Position numbers and translations under genes: made by a program. A DNA stretch of 64,000 nt, taken from a virus. The stretch is from positions 1 to 64,000 of the IMG/VR virus record IMGVR_UViG_3300022848_000013. One strand, written 5' to 3'. Positions 1-7,676 of this stretch are shown piece by piece (the stretch's first letter is position 1; every line of letters begins with the position of its first letter). Under the pieces are notes generated by a model. The model made no database searches, was not told the DNA's origin, and saw only the letters and a program-made list of their open reading frames with translations.

Positions 1-15
1 CTTAGTATAAGCGTT

Positions 16-816
16 ATGTCAAAAACCATTCACTTCGTATCAGGACTTCCAAGGGCAGGCTCAACCCTGCTTATGAATCTACTGGCCCAAAACCCTCTTG
101 TTCATTCCACCGCTACCAGTGGACTGCACGAGATTGGATATATTGCTCGTCAGTTTCACCAGACGGAAGAGTTTAAGACGATTCCAAATCCCAAAGATGG
201 CGAGACCCTGTTTTATGATTATGTCAAAGGGGGCTGCGAAAATGCCTTCAACCGCCTCACGGATCGTCCCATCGTGGCAGACAAGTGCCGCTCATGGGTA
301 GGTCACTTAGACATGCTATTCGCGATCTGGCCAGAAGCTAAGGTACTGGTCCCTGTAAGGGACATGCGAGGCATCCTCTCCAGTTTTGAGAAAAAGTGGC
401 AGGCCCATCCATTCCCTATGACGGGAGTTGAGAAAAATAACCCGCAGAACTGGACAACAGTCGAGAAACGCGCACAGGGTTGGTTGCAAATCCCACCTCT
501 CGGGATTGCTGTGGAGCGTCTTTCTGATGCCGTTCGTCGTCACAAAGACAAGCTGCACTTCGTCCAATTCAAAGAACTTACTGAACATCCCGAAGATGCG
601 ATGGCAAAAGTGTGGGACTACCTTGGTATGGCGGCTCCTTCCCATGATTTCGATAGCGTTGAGCAATACACCAAAGAGCATGAACTTGGCTGGCCCTATG
701 GGGAGCACGAAATCCGCTCCAAGGTTGCTCCGGTGAAACCCGACTGGCACGAAGTCCTTGGCAAACAATTCTCCGATCAAATCTTACAAACATTTAACTG
801 GATCACCGATCTCTAA
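16..816 (+). CDS. Sulfotransferase-family protein
   Basis: Predicted PAPS-dependent sulfotransferase fold. The N-terminus has the 5'-phosphosulfate-binding loop GLPRAGSTLL (residues 10-19), and a 3'-phosphate-binding type segment RDMRGILSSF lies at 115-124. The family moves sulfate from PAPS to hydroxyl or amino acceptors; the acceptor here is unknown and could be a phage or host surface molecule. Length (266 aa) is normal for the family. Base composition is clearly more GC-rich than most of the window, shared with the next two genes, which suggests a transferred block. No Shine-Dalgarno is seen; TATAAGCG lies just upstream of the ATG. Family assignment is fairly safe, the substrate is not. 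Confidence 0.8.
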   Translation: MSKTIHFVSGLPRAGSTLLMNLLAQNPLVHSTATSGLHEIGYIARQFHQTEEFKTIPNPKDGETLFYDYVKGGCENAFNRLTDRPIVADKCRSWVGHLDMLFAIWPEAKVLVPVRDMRGILSSFEKKWQAHPFPMTGVEKNNPQNWTTVEKRAQGWLQIPPLGIAVERLSDAVRRHKDKLHFVQFKELTEHPEDAMAKVWDYLGMAAPSHDFDSVEQYTKEHELGWPYGEHEIRSKVAPVKPDWHEVLGKQFSDQILQTFNWITDL

Positions 817-819
817 TTT

Positions 820-1419
820 ATGAAATATGCAGTAATCAATCCTCGCGGCGGTGTCAACCGCGTCTCACCAAAAGCCATCACCGGTAACCCCGAAGGCACA
901 ACCGTCGTGAAACTCACTGACAAGCAAGCCGCGCAGGTGGAAGCTGGGCGCACGTCTACACCACGAGTCCTATACTTCTGGCAAGACGACGCGCTTATCA
1001 CCATGGCCGATAAGCAAGCGGCCATACAGGCAAAAGTGACCGCTACACAAGAGGCAAGACTTGCTGAGCGTACAGCCGCACAAGAGGCAAGACTTGCTGA
1101 GCGTACAGCCGCACAAGAGGCAAGACTTGCTGAGCGTACAGCCGCACAAGAGGCAAGACTTGCTGAGCGTACAGCCCTAATGACGCCAGAGGAAAAGATC
1201 GGGTTAGCCAAGGCACACGTTGCTCAAACCTTCGATGCGTTCGACCTGATTTCGATGATGGACAAACTTGCACAGGTTAAGGATGTCGATGCTCTCGCGG
1301 CAAATCCGAAACTCGTCGCTACATACACATGGATTCAAACCGTGCAAGGTATGGCGGTAGCTGGTCAAACAGCGTTCCCTCCCGCTCCGCACACATTTCT
1401 TGAGATCCGCTCAGAATAA
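820..1419 (+). CDS. Hypothetical protein with 4 x 11-aa tandem repeat
   Basis: Unrecognised 199-aa protein. Residues about 76-119 are four near-identical copies of QEARLAERTAA-type units, coded by a 33-bp tandem repeat, predicted to form a charged helix or coiled coil. Flanks are a short N-terminal domain with GTTVVKLTDKQA and a C-terminal helical region ending PHTFLEIRSE. It starts 4 nt after the sulfotransferase stop and shares that gene's higher GC, so the two were probably acquired or retained together. The placement before a protease-adhesin-like gene suggests a virion accessory protein, but this is inference only. Confidence 0.6.
   Translation: MKYAVINPRGGVNRVSPKAITGNPEGTTVVKLTDKQAAQVEAGRTSTPRVLYFWQDDALITMADKQAAIQAKVTATQEARLAERTAAQEARLAERTAAQEARLAERTAAQEARLAERTALMTPEEKIGLAKAHVAQTFDAFDLISMMDKLAQVKDVDALAANPKLVATYTWIQTVQGMAVAGQTAFPPAPHTFLEIRSE
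1045..1176 (+). repeat. 33-bp tandem repeat, four copies
   Basis: Units begin at 1045, 1078, 1111 and 1144. Apart from the first codon of unit one, the copies appear identical at the base level, which points to recent expansion by slippage or recombination. In frame within the gene at 820. Confidence 0.95.
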
Positions 1420-1431
1420 CCAACTATTTTT

Positions 1432-2688
1432 ATGGTCACACTTCAAATAAGCCCTCTTGCTGCCCTTAGAACAAACAGCAACCGATCTTTTTTGGTAGGG
1501 CCGATTCTTACGCCCTTGTGGTCAGTGCTAGTAGCACAAAACGTCAGAATTCTTTCGCAAGCTGGTAGTTCAGTTGTACAAGTATTTGATGCGATGGTTA
1601 CGCGAAGCACTGGGGCTTCCACTGTTACTGATTATCAAATTACCATACAAGCGATTGATTCAGCCCTCAACACATTTGAGTCACTACACCCTAGCATTGC
1701 CACTGTGGATTCAACCGGACTAGTTACGGGAGTGTCCGCAGGGAGGGCCATCATTCGGGTTAACAGGTCAGGGATTACGCGAGACCAAGCAGTCACAGTC
1801 ACTGCTGTTCCAAGCACCGCGCAAGACACTTTCCTAAATTGGGCTACGGGAACTTTAGCAAAGCACGCAACCGACTACGTGGATACCGATCTAGTGGGCA
1901 AGTCCACAGCAAGTGCCATCCGAATTTTCTCCACACAGAATCACACTACCCAGTCTTACGTCCGCAATTCATCCCTGTGGTGCGCAGGATTAGCCCCGAA
2001 GCTGACCTGCTGCTCTCCTTGGAACTCCACAGGGGCCAACACCCGTGCGGGAACTCTCGTTACCCCAAGGCACATCCTCTACGCCGCCCACTACCCAATA
2101 CCCGATGGTGATACAATACGATTTATAACAGCAGACGGCACAGTGATCACGCGAACACAAATAAAGCGCAAGATTCACCCGAACTACTCGCCCTTCTTCC
2201 CTGACCTTGTGATAGGAGTGCTGGATTCAGACCTCCCTGCGAGCATCACCCCATGCCTAGTCCCACCAACTACGTTTGAGCAGCACTTTTCAAACTTGGA
2301 TTATGGGGTCCCTTGCGTCTGCCTAGATCAAGAAGAAAAAGCTCTCGTTACAGACTTTAGTGGTGCGGATAGCAATTTGTATCGCTTGTTCCGTGAGCCA
2401 ACTGACAGCAAGCGATTGGAATTTTACGAGCCTAAGATTAGCGGAGATTCCGGCAACCCAGCCTTCATGGTCGTGAATGGAGAATTAGTTCTTCTCACTG
2501 TTTGGACGTTTGGAGGAGGAGGTGCAGGGACGAATGTCGAAAACCAAATTACCGCCCTTAATCAAATGATAGTGGACGCAGACACACTTGCCGGATACTC
2601 TACCGTAGATGACCCCACATGGCCAAATGCTGCCGGACACTATAAACTCAAGGAGGCCGATCTTTCGGGGTTCCCTAGCTACGCATAA
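1432..2688 (+). CDS. Big_2 Ig-like domain fused to trypsin-like serine protease
   Basis: 418 aa. Residues about 40-125 match a bacterial Ig-like (Big_2) domain (pattern ATVDSTGLVTGVSAGRAII). Residues about 200-370 look like a chymotrypsin-fold protease: His220 in ILYAAHY, Asp258 in FPDLVIGVL, and Ser340 in SGDSGNPAF form the expected catalytic order. No signal peptide is obvious. The combination of an adhesive Ig-like domain and a protease suggests a virion-borne protein that cuts or binds a host surface or maturing structural protein. It may equally be a capsid-decorating protein. GC-rich like its upstream neighbours. Protease fold fairly sure; role inferred. Confidence 0.75.
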   Translation: MVTLQISPLAALRTNSNRSFLVGPILTPLWSVLVAQNVRILSQAGSSVVQVFDAMVTRSTGASTVTDYQITIQAIDSALNTFESLHPSIATVDSTGLVTGVSAGRAIIRVNRSGITRDQAVTVTAVPSTAQDTFLNWATGTLAKHATDYVDTDLVGKSTASAIRIFSTQNHTTQSYVRNSSLWCAGLAPKLTCCSPWNSTGANTRAGTLVTPRHILYAAHYPIPDGDTIRFITADGTVITRTQIKRKIHPNYSPFFPDLVIGVLDSDLPASITPCLVPPTTFEQHFSNLDYGVPCVCLDQEEKALVTDFSGADSNLYRLFREPTDSKRLEFYEPKISGDSGNPAFMVVNGELVLLTVWTFGGGGAGTNVENQITALNQMIVDADTLAGYSTVDDPTWPNAAGHYKLKEADLSGFPSYA

Positions 2689-2692
2689 TCTA

Positions 2693-3070
2693 ATGAAAAA
2701 CCTGTGCATACTATTTGCATGTCTACTTTTTTTAGTATCATGTGTTACCAATCCTCCGGTTCCTGCTGCGCCTTGGGTTGGAGTTTATCGTAATGCATGT
2801 GTTCCAGAGGCTATCTCAATGGCCCAAGGATTGCGTGGGTCTGGTGTTCAGTCCAGAGTCTTGATGTTCTCCACTCCGACCTATTCACATGCTGCCACGG
2901 TCTATCTATATCCATCAGGACAAAATCAATTGTGGGTTTGGGATTCTTATTGGAAATCTACAACGGTTAGAGCCTTTTGGTACGAACCAAAACAAATTGC
3001 CCAAGTTTGGTTACAAAAGTGCGGAAGACGAGAACAGGTTTTAAAGGCTCACTTTCTTGAGACCGAATAA
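2693..3070 (+). CDS. Small lipoprotein with possible papain-like Cys-His-Asp triad
   Basis: 125 aa, ATG 4 nt after the upstream stop. A longer in-frame ORF exists, but only this start gives the lipoprotein signal: hydrophobic residues 4-16 then lipobox LVSC with Cys17. After cleavage the protein has Cys36 (NACVPEA), His66 (YSHAATV) and Asp84 (VWDSYW) in the order and spacing of papain/transglutaminase-like folds, so it could be a periplasmic cysteine hydrolase. This is a motif-level inference. Phage lipoproteins often act in lysis or superinfection exclusion. Convergent with the macro-domain gene. Confidence 0.65.
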   Translation: MKNLCILFACLLFLVSCVTNPPVPAAPWVGVYRNACVPEAISMAQGLRGSGVQSRVLMFSTPTYSHAATVYLYPSGQNQLWVWDSYWKSTTVRAFWYEPKQIAQVWLQKCGRREQVLKAHFLETE

Positions 3071-3072
3071 TT

Positions 3073-3576
3073 CTAAGAAGTATATTTGACCCAATATACT
3101 GGGAAACCTACTTCTTTAAAAATGCCTTCTACCATAGGTCTAACAATGGAAAAATTTCCACCCGCCAAACAACACCCGATTTTCCAAGGAAACCCAAGGA
3201 TGATATTAGAATCTCCATCGATTCTTTTGGTGCATAGATGGTTTTTTAAATGCACCAGTGCTATCTCTAATTTGTCTTCCATAAGTCTTTTACCAGACCC
3301 GAACGAATATTGCCCGTATAAGTTATATATGAATTTTCCAGAAGACTCGGCACAGGTGAATTGTCCTAATTTATTTATATCACCTTTCTTGGTATTCAGG
3401 TCTGCATCATATGCCTCTGGATATTGTTCTCTAATTTGTCGAGCAATTCCGGCTCCGAACGTATGAAAACAGTTTGCACAGTGAGCAATGTGATTACATT
3501 CGCTATTTAATAGATCACCATCAATTATTTTCATCGGTTTTTTTATTATACCAAGACTTAATGGTTTCCCATTCAA
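3073..3576 (-). CDS. Macro-domain protein (ADP-ribose binding/hydrolysis)
   Basis: Macro fold: GDLLN-type N-terminal strand, substrate loop with HCAN and GAGIARQI (about residues 32-48), and a glycine-rich C-terminal loop after GFPWKIG. Family members remove ADP-ribose from proteins or nucleic acids, or convert ADP-ribose-1''-phosphate made during tRNA splicing/repair. Either would fit a phage rich in RNA repair enzymes or countering host ADP-ribosylation. The start shown is TTG, chosen because AGAGG lies 5 nt before it, one of the few good Shine-Dalgarno matches here. An in-frame ATG at 3534 (MKIIDGD) is the alternative and matches family N-termini better. Confidence 0.85.
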   Translation of the reverse strand: MNGKPLSLGIIKKPMKIIDGDLLNSECNHIAHCANCFHTFGAGIARQIREQYPEAYDADLNTKKGDINKLGQFTCAESSGKFIYNLYGQYSFGSGKRLMEDKLEIALVHLKNHLCTKRIDGDSNIILGFPWKIGCCLAGGNFSIVRPMVEGIFKEVGFPVYWVKYTS

Positions 3577-3643
3577 ACTAACCTCTTAAATCGTCTCAAA
3601 TGAAAGATTAGGACCATGCCTCCGAGGGTCGAGATAAGAGATT

Positions 3644-4141
3644 TTAATCATTGTCTTCTTTTTCATCGTTTAGTTTATCTAGATAATCCTTTACAGGATC
3701 AACCTTAGAATTCTTATTATTCCATGATTGGTAGAGGCAGTCAAGTCCTTTTTGTATAAGTTCATTAGCGGAACATGTATATTCTTCTGATGCTTTAACA
3801 AGTCCAATGAAAAGATTGACGACAGATGCTGCTAATCCAGAATTTAACATATGGATATTTTTTAGAGATTCAATGTCATATACACCATTTTCCACCGTTG
3901 AAAGTGCTTCTAGATTATTATATTGAAACACTGCCTTTTGTTTTTTGGCATCATCATCTATGGTTGTTAGTAGTGGAAAAATATATATAGGGATATTTCG
4001 TTTGGTTATTTCTTCTAACACTTCTTCAATATATGTCATCTCATTAATCTCTTCTTCGGTAAGGAACACCTGACGATATTTTCGATCCTCATCTATTTCA
4101 GATTGTTTACTATCATAATCATCTTTTTTTTGTCTTTTCAT
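3644..4141 (-). CDS. Hypothetical acidic helical protein
   Basis: 165 aa, charged and helix-rich, with MKRQKKDDYDSK at the N-terminus and an acidic tail. Not recognised. ATG at 4141 is preferred over a longer version because the upstream nucleotidyltransferase-like gene ends with TAA one base before it (TAATATG), the coupled junction used repeatedly on this strand. Confidence 0.7.
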   Translation of the reverse strand: MKRQKKDDYDSKQSEIDEDRKYRQVFLTEEEINEMTYIEEVLEEITKRNIPIYIFPLLTTIDDDAKKQKAVFQYNNLEALSTVENGVYDIESLKNIHMLNSGLAASVVNLFIGLVKASEEYTCSANELIQKGLDCLYQSWNNKNSKVDPVKDYLDKLNDEKEDND

Positions 4142-4142
4142 A

Positions 4143-5150
4143 TTATTTATTAAGTTTATACCAGTCAACAAATCGGGCTTCGACCTGTTCTTTGGTATGG
4201 GTTAAAATGTAATCGGAATCCAATGGACCATTATGATCTTTAAATGCGCGGATGATGTTTCCTAGGTCCTTTCCTTCGGCTCCGGTTACTTCCATAACCA
4301 AACTACCAGAAAATTTAGATGCCATATCTTTTTTTACCAAATGATCTCCCAACATCTTTTTCCATTTATCTAATATGTCCACAGAAAAGTGTTTTGAAAT
4401 TTCTTTGATGTAAACGGTCTTATCAGGATCACCGATAAAGGTATTTTTCATATCTTTAATATATTCTAACCAACGATTATAATCACCCCGTTTCGCATTC
4501 CTATTTTTATTGATACTGTTCAAATTTTCAAAGGCAAAGATATCCTTGCTAAAGAATCGAGAACCTGTAAGAAATTGGAAGATATCTCGTTCTTCATAGA
4601 AATTACCATAACCGACATCAGATTCAAAGAATTCAACGACACTCTCCAAATTGGTGCTAATGGGGATACAACCCAATTGTTCACTATCGGATAGTTTAAC
4701 AGGGTATGTAAGTCCATCAATACCCCATTTCAAACCAGCCTGTTTGAGCATATACCCCATACAGTTACCGATAGGAGAATATGAACAAAAACTTAGGTAT
4801 GCATGATAAGGTTTTGTATCTTCAAAGACCGCAAGATCTATCTGATATTTTTCCAAAAAGTCAAATGAATATACGTTCGAATTTTTTCGGACGTATCGAG
4901 CCTTATAGGTTTCTTTGATCTTACGACTCATGTTCTCAAAATTATTGGCATCTCGGTCCATGGTGACACAATCAACATCACCATGATCTTTCTTAAATTC
5001 ATAAGAAGGGATGATCTTGACACCACGGAAACGATCTTTAGTTGCAAATGGAAGTCCTTGACGGAGTTGGTTGCACACGAATTCATATTCTTGTGCAGAC
5101 ATCCTCTGTCCTTCAAATCCAAATTTTTCTTTTAGTGCCGTGTTTCCCAT
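4143..5150 (-). CDS. Nucleotidyltransferase-like protein (Pol-beta superfamily, putative)
   Basis: 335 aa from the ATG at 5150, which follows the upstream stop by 4 nt. The segment YEFKKDHGDVDCVTM resembles the metal-binding GDxD core of minimal or tRNA nucleotidyltransferases and is followed by a large helical C-terminal half. It might act on tRNA ends or on nucleic-acid repair intermediates, which would suit the tRNA-rich genome. The glycine-serine helix of the fold is not evident, so catalytic activity is uncertain. Head of a short operon with 3644-4141. Confidence 0.5.
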   Translation of the reverse strand: MGNTALKEKFGFEGQRMSAQEYEFVCNQLRQGLPFATKDRFRGVKIIPSYEFKKDHGDVDCVTMDRDANNFENMSRKIKETYKARYVRKNSNVYSFDFLEKYQIDLAVFEDTKPYHAYLSFCSYSPIGNCMGYMLKQAGLKWGIDGLTYPVKLSDSEQLGCIPISTNLESVVEFFESDVGYGNFYEERDIFQFLTGSRFFSKDIFAFENLNSINKNRNAKRGDYNRWLEYIKDMKNTFIGDPDKTVYIKEISKHFSVDILDKWKKMLGDHLVKKDMASKFSGSLVMEVTGAEGKDLGNIIRAFKDHNGPLDSDYILTHTKEQVEARFVDWYKLNK

Positions 5151-5154
5151 AATT

Positions 5155-5676
5155 TTATTCTGTTCCGTGTAGTTGTTCTGGTTCCATCTTATATCGTTTT
5201 TCTTGACCTGAATGTTTTTCACACAGAGCCTTCACCCAATTCGAACTTTTATCGAGTTTACCATAGTCTCCACATACCTCACAAGTTTGAGATGACAGGT
5301 ATTCGATATGTGATTCTAATACTCTCCAAATTTCTCGATAGATTCCGGTTAGGTTGTGATCACCTTGATTGGTTAGAGTCCCGAATTTCTCTTTCATGAT
5401 GCACGAAGTGATCCGTGCATCTGGTTGGATACCACTCTTAACAAGTAGATCAACCAAAGTGCAGGCTCGTTCGGCTAATTTATCAGCAAGTCCTAACCAT
5501 CCGATCCCAAATTCCATTGAATATCGAAGGTTGCAAGATTCTTCCTCTTTGATATGACCTAGTTTTATATATTGATCTGTGTAGCTACCATCCATCGGAA
5601 CGATGAAAAATTGAGGCCATTTGTTTACGATAACCAGTTCTTCTGGTTTAAGATTTTTGATTGTAAATTCTTTCAT
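5155..5676 (-). CDS. Hypothetical protein with C-terminal zinc-binding motif
   Basis: 173 aa. The C-terminus has CEVCGDYG and ALCEKH, likely a small treble-clef or zinc-ribbon site. The central part is helical with conserved-looking CIMKEKFG. This architecture occurs in unnamed phage proteins; function unknown. First gene of an operon: a sigma70-like promoter (TTGACC-N17-TATATT) ends 6 nt before this ATG, so the mRNA should be leaderless. Confidence 0.7.
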   Translation of the reverse strand: MKEFTIKNLKPEELVIVNKWPQFFIVPMDGSYTDQYIKLGHIKEEESCNLRYSMEFGIGWLGLADKLAERACTLVDLLVKSGIQPDARITSCIMKEKFGTLTNQGDHNLTGIYREIWRVLESHIEYLSSQTCEVCGDYGKLDKSSNWVKALCEKHSGQEKRYKMEPEQLHGTE

Positions 5677-5682
5677 GGTTTT

Positions 5683-5711
5683 AATATATCAGAATTTTCA
5701 AATAAGGTCAA
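5683..5711 (-). promoter_or_regulatory. Sigma70-like leaderless promoter for gene at 5155-5676
   Basis: -35 TTGACC at 5706-5711, 17-nt spacer, -10 TATATT at 5683-5688, then 6 nt to the ATG at 5676. Confidence 0.75.
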
Positions 5712-5717
5712 TCAATT

Positions 5718-6419
5718 TTATCGGTTGAATTTTCTTTCTAGTTCCATCCTTTTCAAACATTGCAGTGCCGTTTCATTAGGAAGTAGTTTATATCCACAAC
5801 CAATGGTTCCACCTTTCCAACTTCCTGTTCCTTCGCCAACTTCTTGATCGAAATCTACCCGAATTGTGGTTGATCGATTTTTAATAAAAGGCAAACCTCT
5901 CCAGTGCCATGTCATTCTATCTAGATGATATGTGGCAATTACATTTTGTATTTGACCATTCTTTAGCGTATAAGTGTATGGTTCTTGTTTAGAATGTCGT
6001 TCTTCGGCTTTTGTTAAAGCGTCATGATCTGTACCATTTTTTCTGGAGTCTTTAAATAGTGATTCAAAACTTATAGTATCTAGAACCTCTGTTGATTCCC
6101 AATCAAGAGACCATGGAAGACGAATAGTTTTCCTATATTCACCCCATCCGAAGACAATGGAACAATAATCATAAAATCCTAGATTATATTTTCTATATCG
6201 TTCATCATCAAAGAATTCAATTTCTCCGTGATTTAGATGGATATATAGATCCATAAAGGGCAGATGGAAACCCAACATCTTTCCTCCCGAAACATTGTCG
6301 GTGGATAATCCACAACCCAACCAAGAACCACGTAAATTGAATTTATGAAAATTCAGTTCTCCCCAAGTGTATCGAGTGTCGTATTTGTGGCCGATTAGTT
6401 TTTTAAGTTTTTGGATCAT
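5718..6419 (-). CDS. Hypothetical phage protein
   Basis: About 233 aa if begun at MIQKLKKLIG (6419); the frame stays open to 6512, but that extension overlaps a decayed ATP-grasp gene in another frame, so the shorter start is preferred. Contains many Trp/Tyr residues, a central strand-rich part (LYIHLNHGEIEFFDD) and a Gly-rich GTGSWKGGTIGCGY segment near the end. Not recognised, though proteins of this type are widespread in large phages. Confidence 0.6.
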   Translation of the reverse strand: MIQKLKKLIGHKYDTRYTWGELNFHKFNLRGSWLGCGLSTDNVSGGKMLGFHLPFMDLYIHLNHGEIEFFDDERYRKYNLGFYDYCSIVFGWGEYRKTIRLPWSLDWESTEVLDTISFESLFKDSRKNGTDHDALTKAEERHSKQEPYTYTLKNGQIQNVIATYHLDRMTWHWRGLPFIKNRSTTIRVDFDQEVGEGTGSWKGGTIGCGYKLLPNETALQCLKRMELERKFNR

Positions 6420-6663
6420 TGTATGTTTGTAGGTTAAATTTTGAAAATAGTTCATAGTCTTCTTGGGCGATCTCACTGACTCGTCTAACAATGTTTTCCA
6501 TCTTACACTCATATAGACCAGCCGAAGAAAAGGAAGTGAGTTCCATTACCCAATAATTTTTATCAGAGTCTTCACAGATGTCAATACAAAAAACAGAATC
6601 AGGGTAGTAACCCAGATCGAGAAATTGTCTTTGATATCATTTCTGGGAAGATCTCGGTTATCG
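6403..6663 (-). pseudogene. Decayed C-terminus of an ATP-grasp (R2K-like) protein
   Basis: Translation ending at 6403 gives YYPDSVFCIDICEDSD, NYWVMELTSFSSAGLY and a helical tail. This resembles the end of phage R2K-clade ATP-grasp proteins (typical pattern GYYP.. V.DICE... ELNSFSSAGLY). The part just upstream (EIFPEMISKTISRS) continues the same family in a different frame, so there is a frameshift near 6610-6620. The 5' two thirds of the gene is missing, ending at the zinc-ribbon gene. No start codon serves the fragment. Either a remnant or an assembly indel. Confidence 0.6.
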
Positions 6664-6665
6664 AT

Positions 6666-6857
6666 TTAGCACCCATTTTTTAATAGTCTTTGGTGAAGAT
6701 CTTCAACCTTTTCTTCTAATGTTTTGCTCTCCCATATTAATTGATCTTTGATTTTTTGGTCCATTGCCTTCAAACCAGAACAAAAATTACAATTTCCATT
6801 GGTATGATAATAAACCTTTTTACAGTATGGACAATATTTGTTGATTACGTGGGCCAT
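6666..6857 (-). CDS. Small zinc-ribbon protein
   Basis: 63 aa. Two CxxC knuckles (CPYCKKVYY... CNFC) form a zinc ribbon, followed by a charged helix. Start is set by the TAATATG junction with the upstream gene. It abuts the truncated ATP-grasp remnant on its 3' side. Function unknown; such mini-ribbons often bind nucleic acid or modulate host enzymes. Confidence 0.7.
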   Translation of the reverse strand: MAHVINKYCPYCKKVYYHTNGNCNFCSGLKAMDQKIKDQLIWESKTLEEKVEDLHQRLLKNGC

Positions 6858-6858
6858 A

Positions 6859-7083
6859 TTATTTTTTAGTGTCTCGTAATTTTTTAAATCGTTTATCGAT
6901 TATTTTGTTTTGTTCCTTTTCGGTAAATTCTCCATTACCTTGTCGGTGTGCATAACTCCACATATCGGCATTATGTACCAGATCTTTGATCTTTTCGTTT
7001 TTTCCGATAATACAATATAAATTAATGTCATGTAGAAATCCCTCATACATTGCAATCTTTTCTTTTTGGGTTGGTCGTTTCAT
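6859..7083 (-). CDS. Conserved phage hypothetical protein
   Basis: 74 aa beginning MKRPTQKEKIAMYEGFLHDI, with a NADMWSYAHRQGNG motif. From memory, similar proteins recur in many unrelated phages without a known function. Translationally coupled to the small membrane gene upstream (TAATATG). All helical, soluble. Confidence 0.7.
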   Translation of the reverse strand: MKRPTQKEKIAMYEGFLHDINLYCIIGKNEKIKDLVHNADMWSYAHRQGNGEFTEKEQNKIIDKRFKKLRDTKK

Positions 7084-7084
7084 A

Positions 7085-7228
7085 TTATTGAATTAGTGCC
7101 CAGACAACCCAAATACAAACGGTTATATTGAACGCAACATTCATAGATTCTGAATTATTTGGTGATAGTGATGCAATTGCACAGGATACCCACACTACAT
7201 AGGTTAAAATTAAGAAAGGGTTATCCAT
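7085..7228 (-). CDS. Small two-helix membrane protein (paralogue 1)
   Basis: 47 aa beginning MDNPFLILTY and ending VCIWVVWALIQ. Two hydrophobic segments (about residues 5-20 and 32-46) separated by a polar turn. It is clearly paralogous to the protein at 7476-7625 (same MxNPxLIL start, VxWxSC core and VVWxxA end). Its ATG overlaps the upstream stop codon (ATGGATAA). Possible holin-like or superinfection-exclusion role; no direct evidence. Confidence 0.7.
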   Translation of the reverse strand: MDNPFLILTYVVWVSCAIASLSPNNSESMNVAFNITVCIWVVWALIQ

Positions 7229-7469
7229 TTGTTATATTATAAATTTCTCTTTCGGTTTGAAGCACGAAGGCAGAATCTATTCTGTGAGACATTCCATGAA
7301 TAGGATCGATCCATTGGAACCAACAATGATCCGGAGAAATCATGTCGATATTTTTCCATCCAGTGGATTCTAGATACTTCCCAATAGATACGAATGCATC
7401 ATCTTTATGATCAACTTTTTTAGAGGGTTTCGACTTTTTGAGCAAATTCTGTGTGAATGTGTTATACAT
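7221..7469 (-). CDS. Hypothetical protein
   Basis: 82 aa, basic N-terminus then MISPDHCWFQWIDP and a short strand-rich end. Sits between the two paralogous membrane genes in one operon and may be co-duplicated or partner to them. ATG follows the upstream stop by six bases. Unrecognised. Confidence 0.65.
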   Translation of the reverse strand: MYNTFTQNLLKKSKPSKKVDHKDDAFVSIGKYLESTGWKNIDMISPDHCWFQWIDPIHGMSHRIDSAFVLQTEREIYNITNG

Positions 7470-7475
7470 ATTATT

Positions 7476-7625
7476 TTATAATTTTGTTGCAAACACCCAA
7501 ACTACAAAAATGAAGAAGGTCATACTTGTTGCAAGTCCCATAGTATCTACGTTTTTGGTAAATGCTGTGGCGAATCCACAAGACAACCAGATCACACATG
7601 CTAGAATTAGATAAGGATTATTCAT
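7476..7625 (-). CDS. Small two-helix membrane protein (paralogue 2)
   Basis: 49 aa, MNNPYLILAC start and VVWVFATKL end, two predicted membrane helices. Paralogue of 7085-7228. First gene of the operon, with a textbook promoter whose -10 box ends 7 nt before this ATG, so translation should begin from a leaderless mRNA. Confidence 0.75.
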   Translation of the reverse strand: MNNPYLILACVIWLSCGFATAFTKNVDTMGLATSMTFFIFVVWVFATKL

Positions 7626-7632
7626 AAGGTGC

Positions 7633-7660
7633 ATTATATATAATAACGTAGATATGTCAA
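7633..7660 (-). promoter_or_regulatory. Consensus sigma70-like leaderless promoter
   Basis: TTGACA (7655-7660), 16-nt spacer, TATAAT (7633-7638), then 7 nt to the ATG at 7625. Perfect matches to both hexamers. Confidence 0.85.
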
Positions 7661-7676
7661 GAATTATGAAAATTTA

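Noticed and set aside
316-780. 154-aa minus-strand ORF
   Set aside because: Antisense to the sulfotransferase, whose P-loop and length are convincing.
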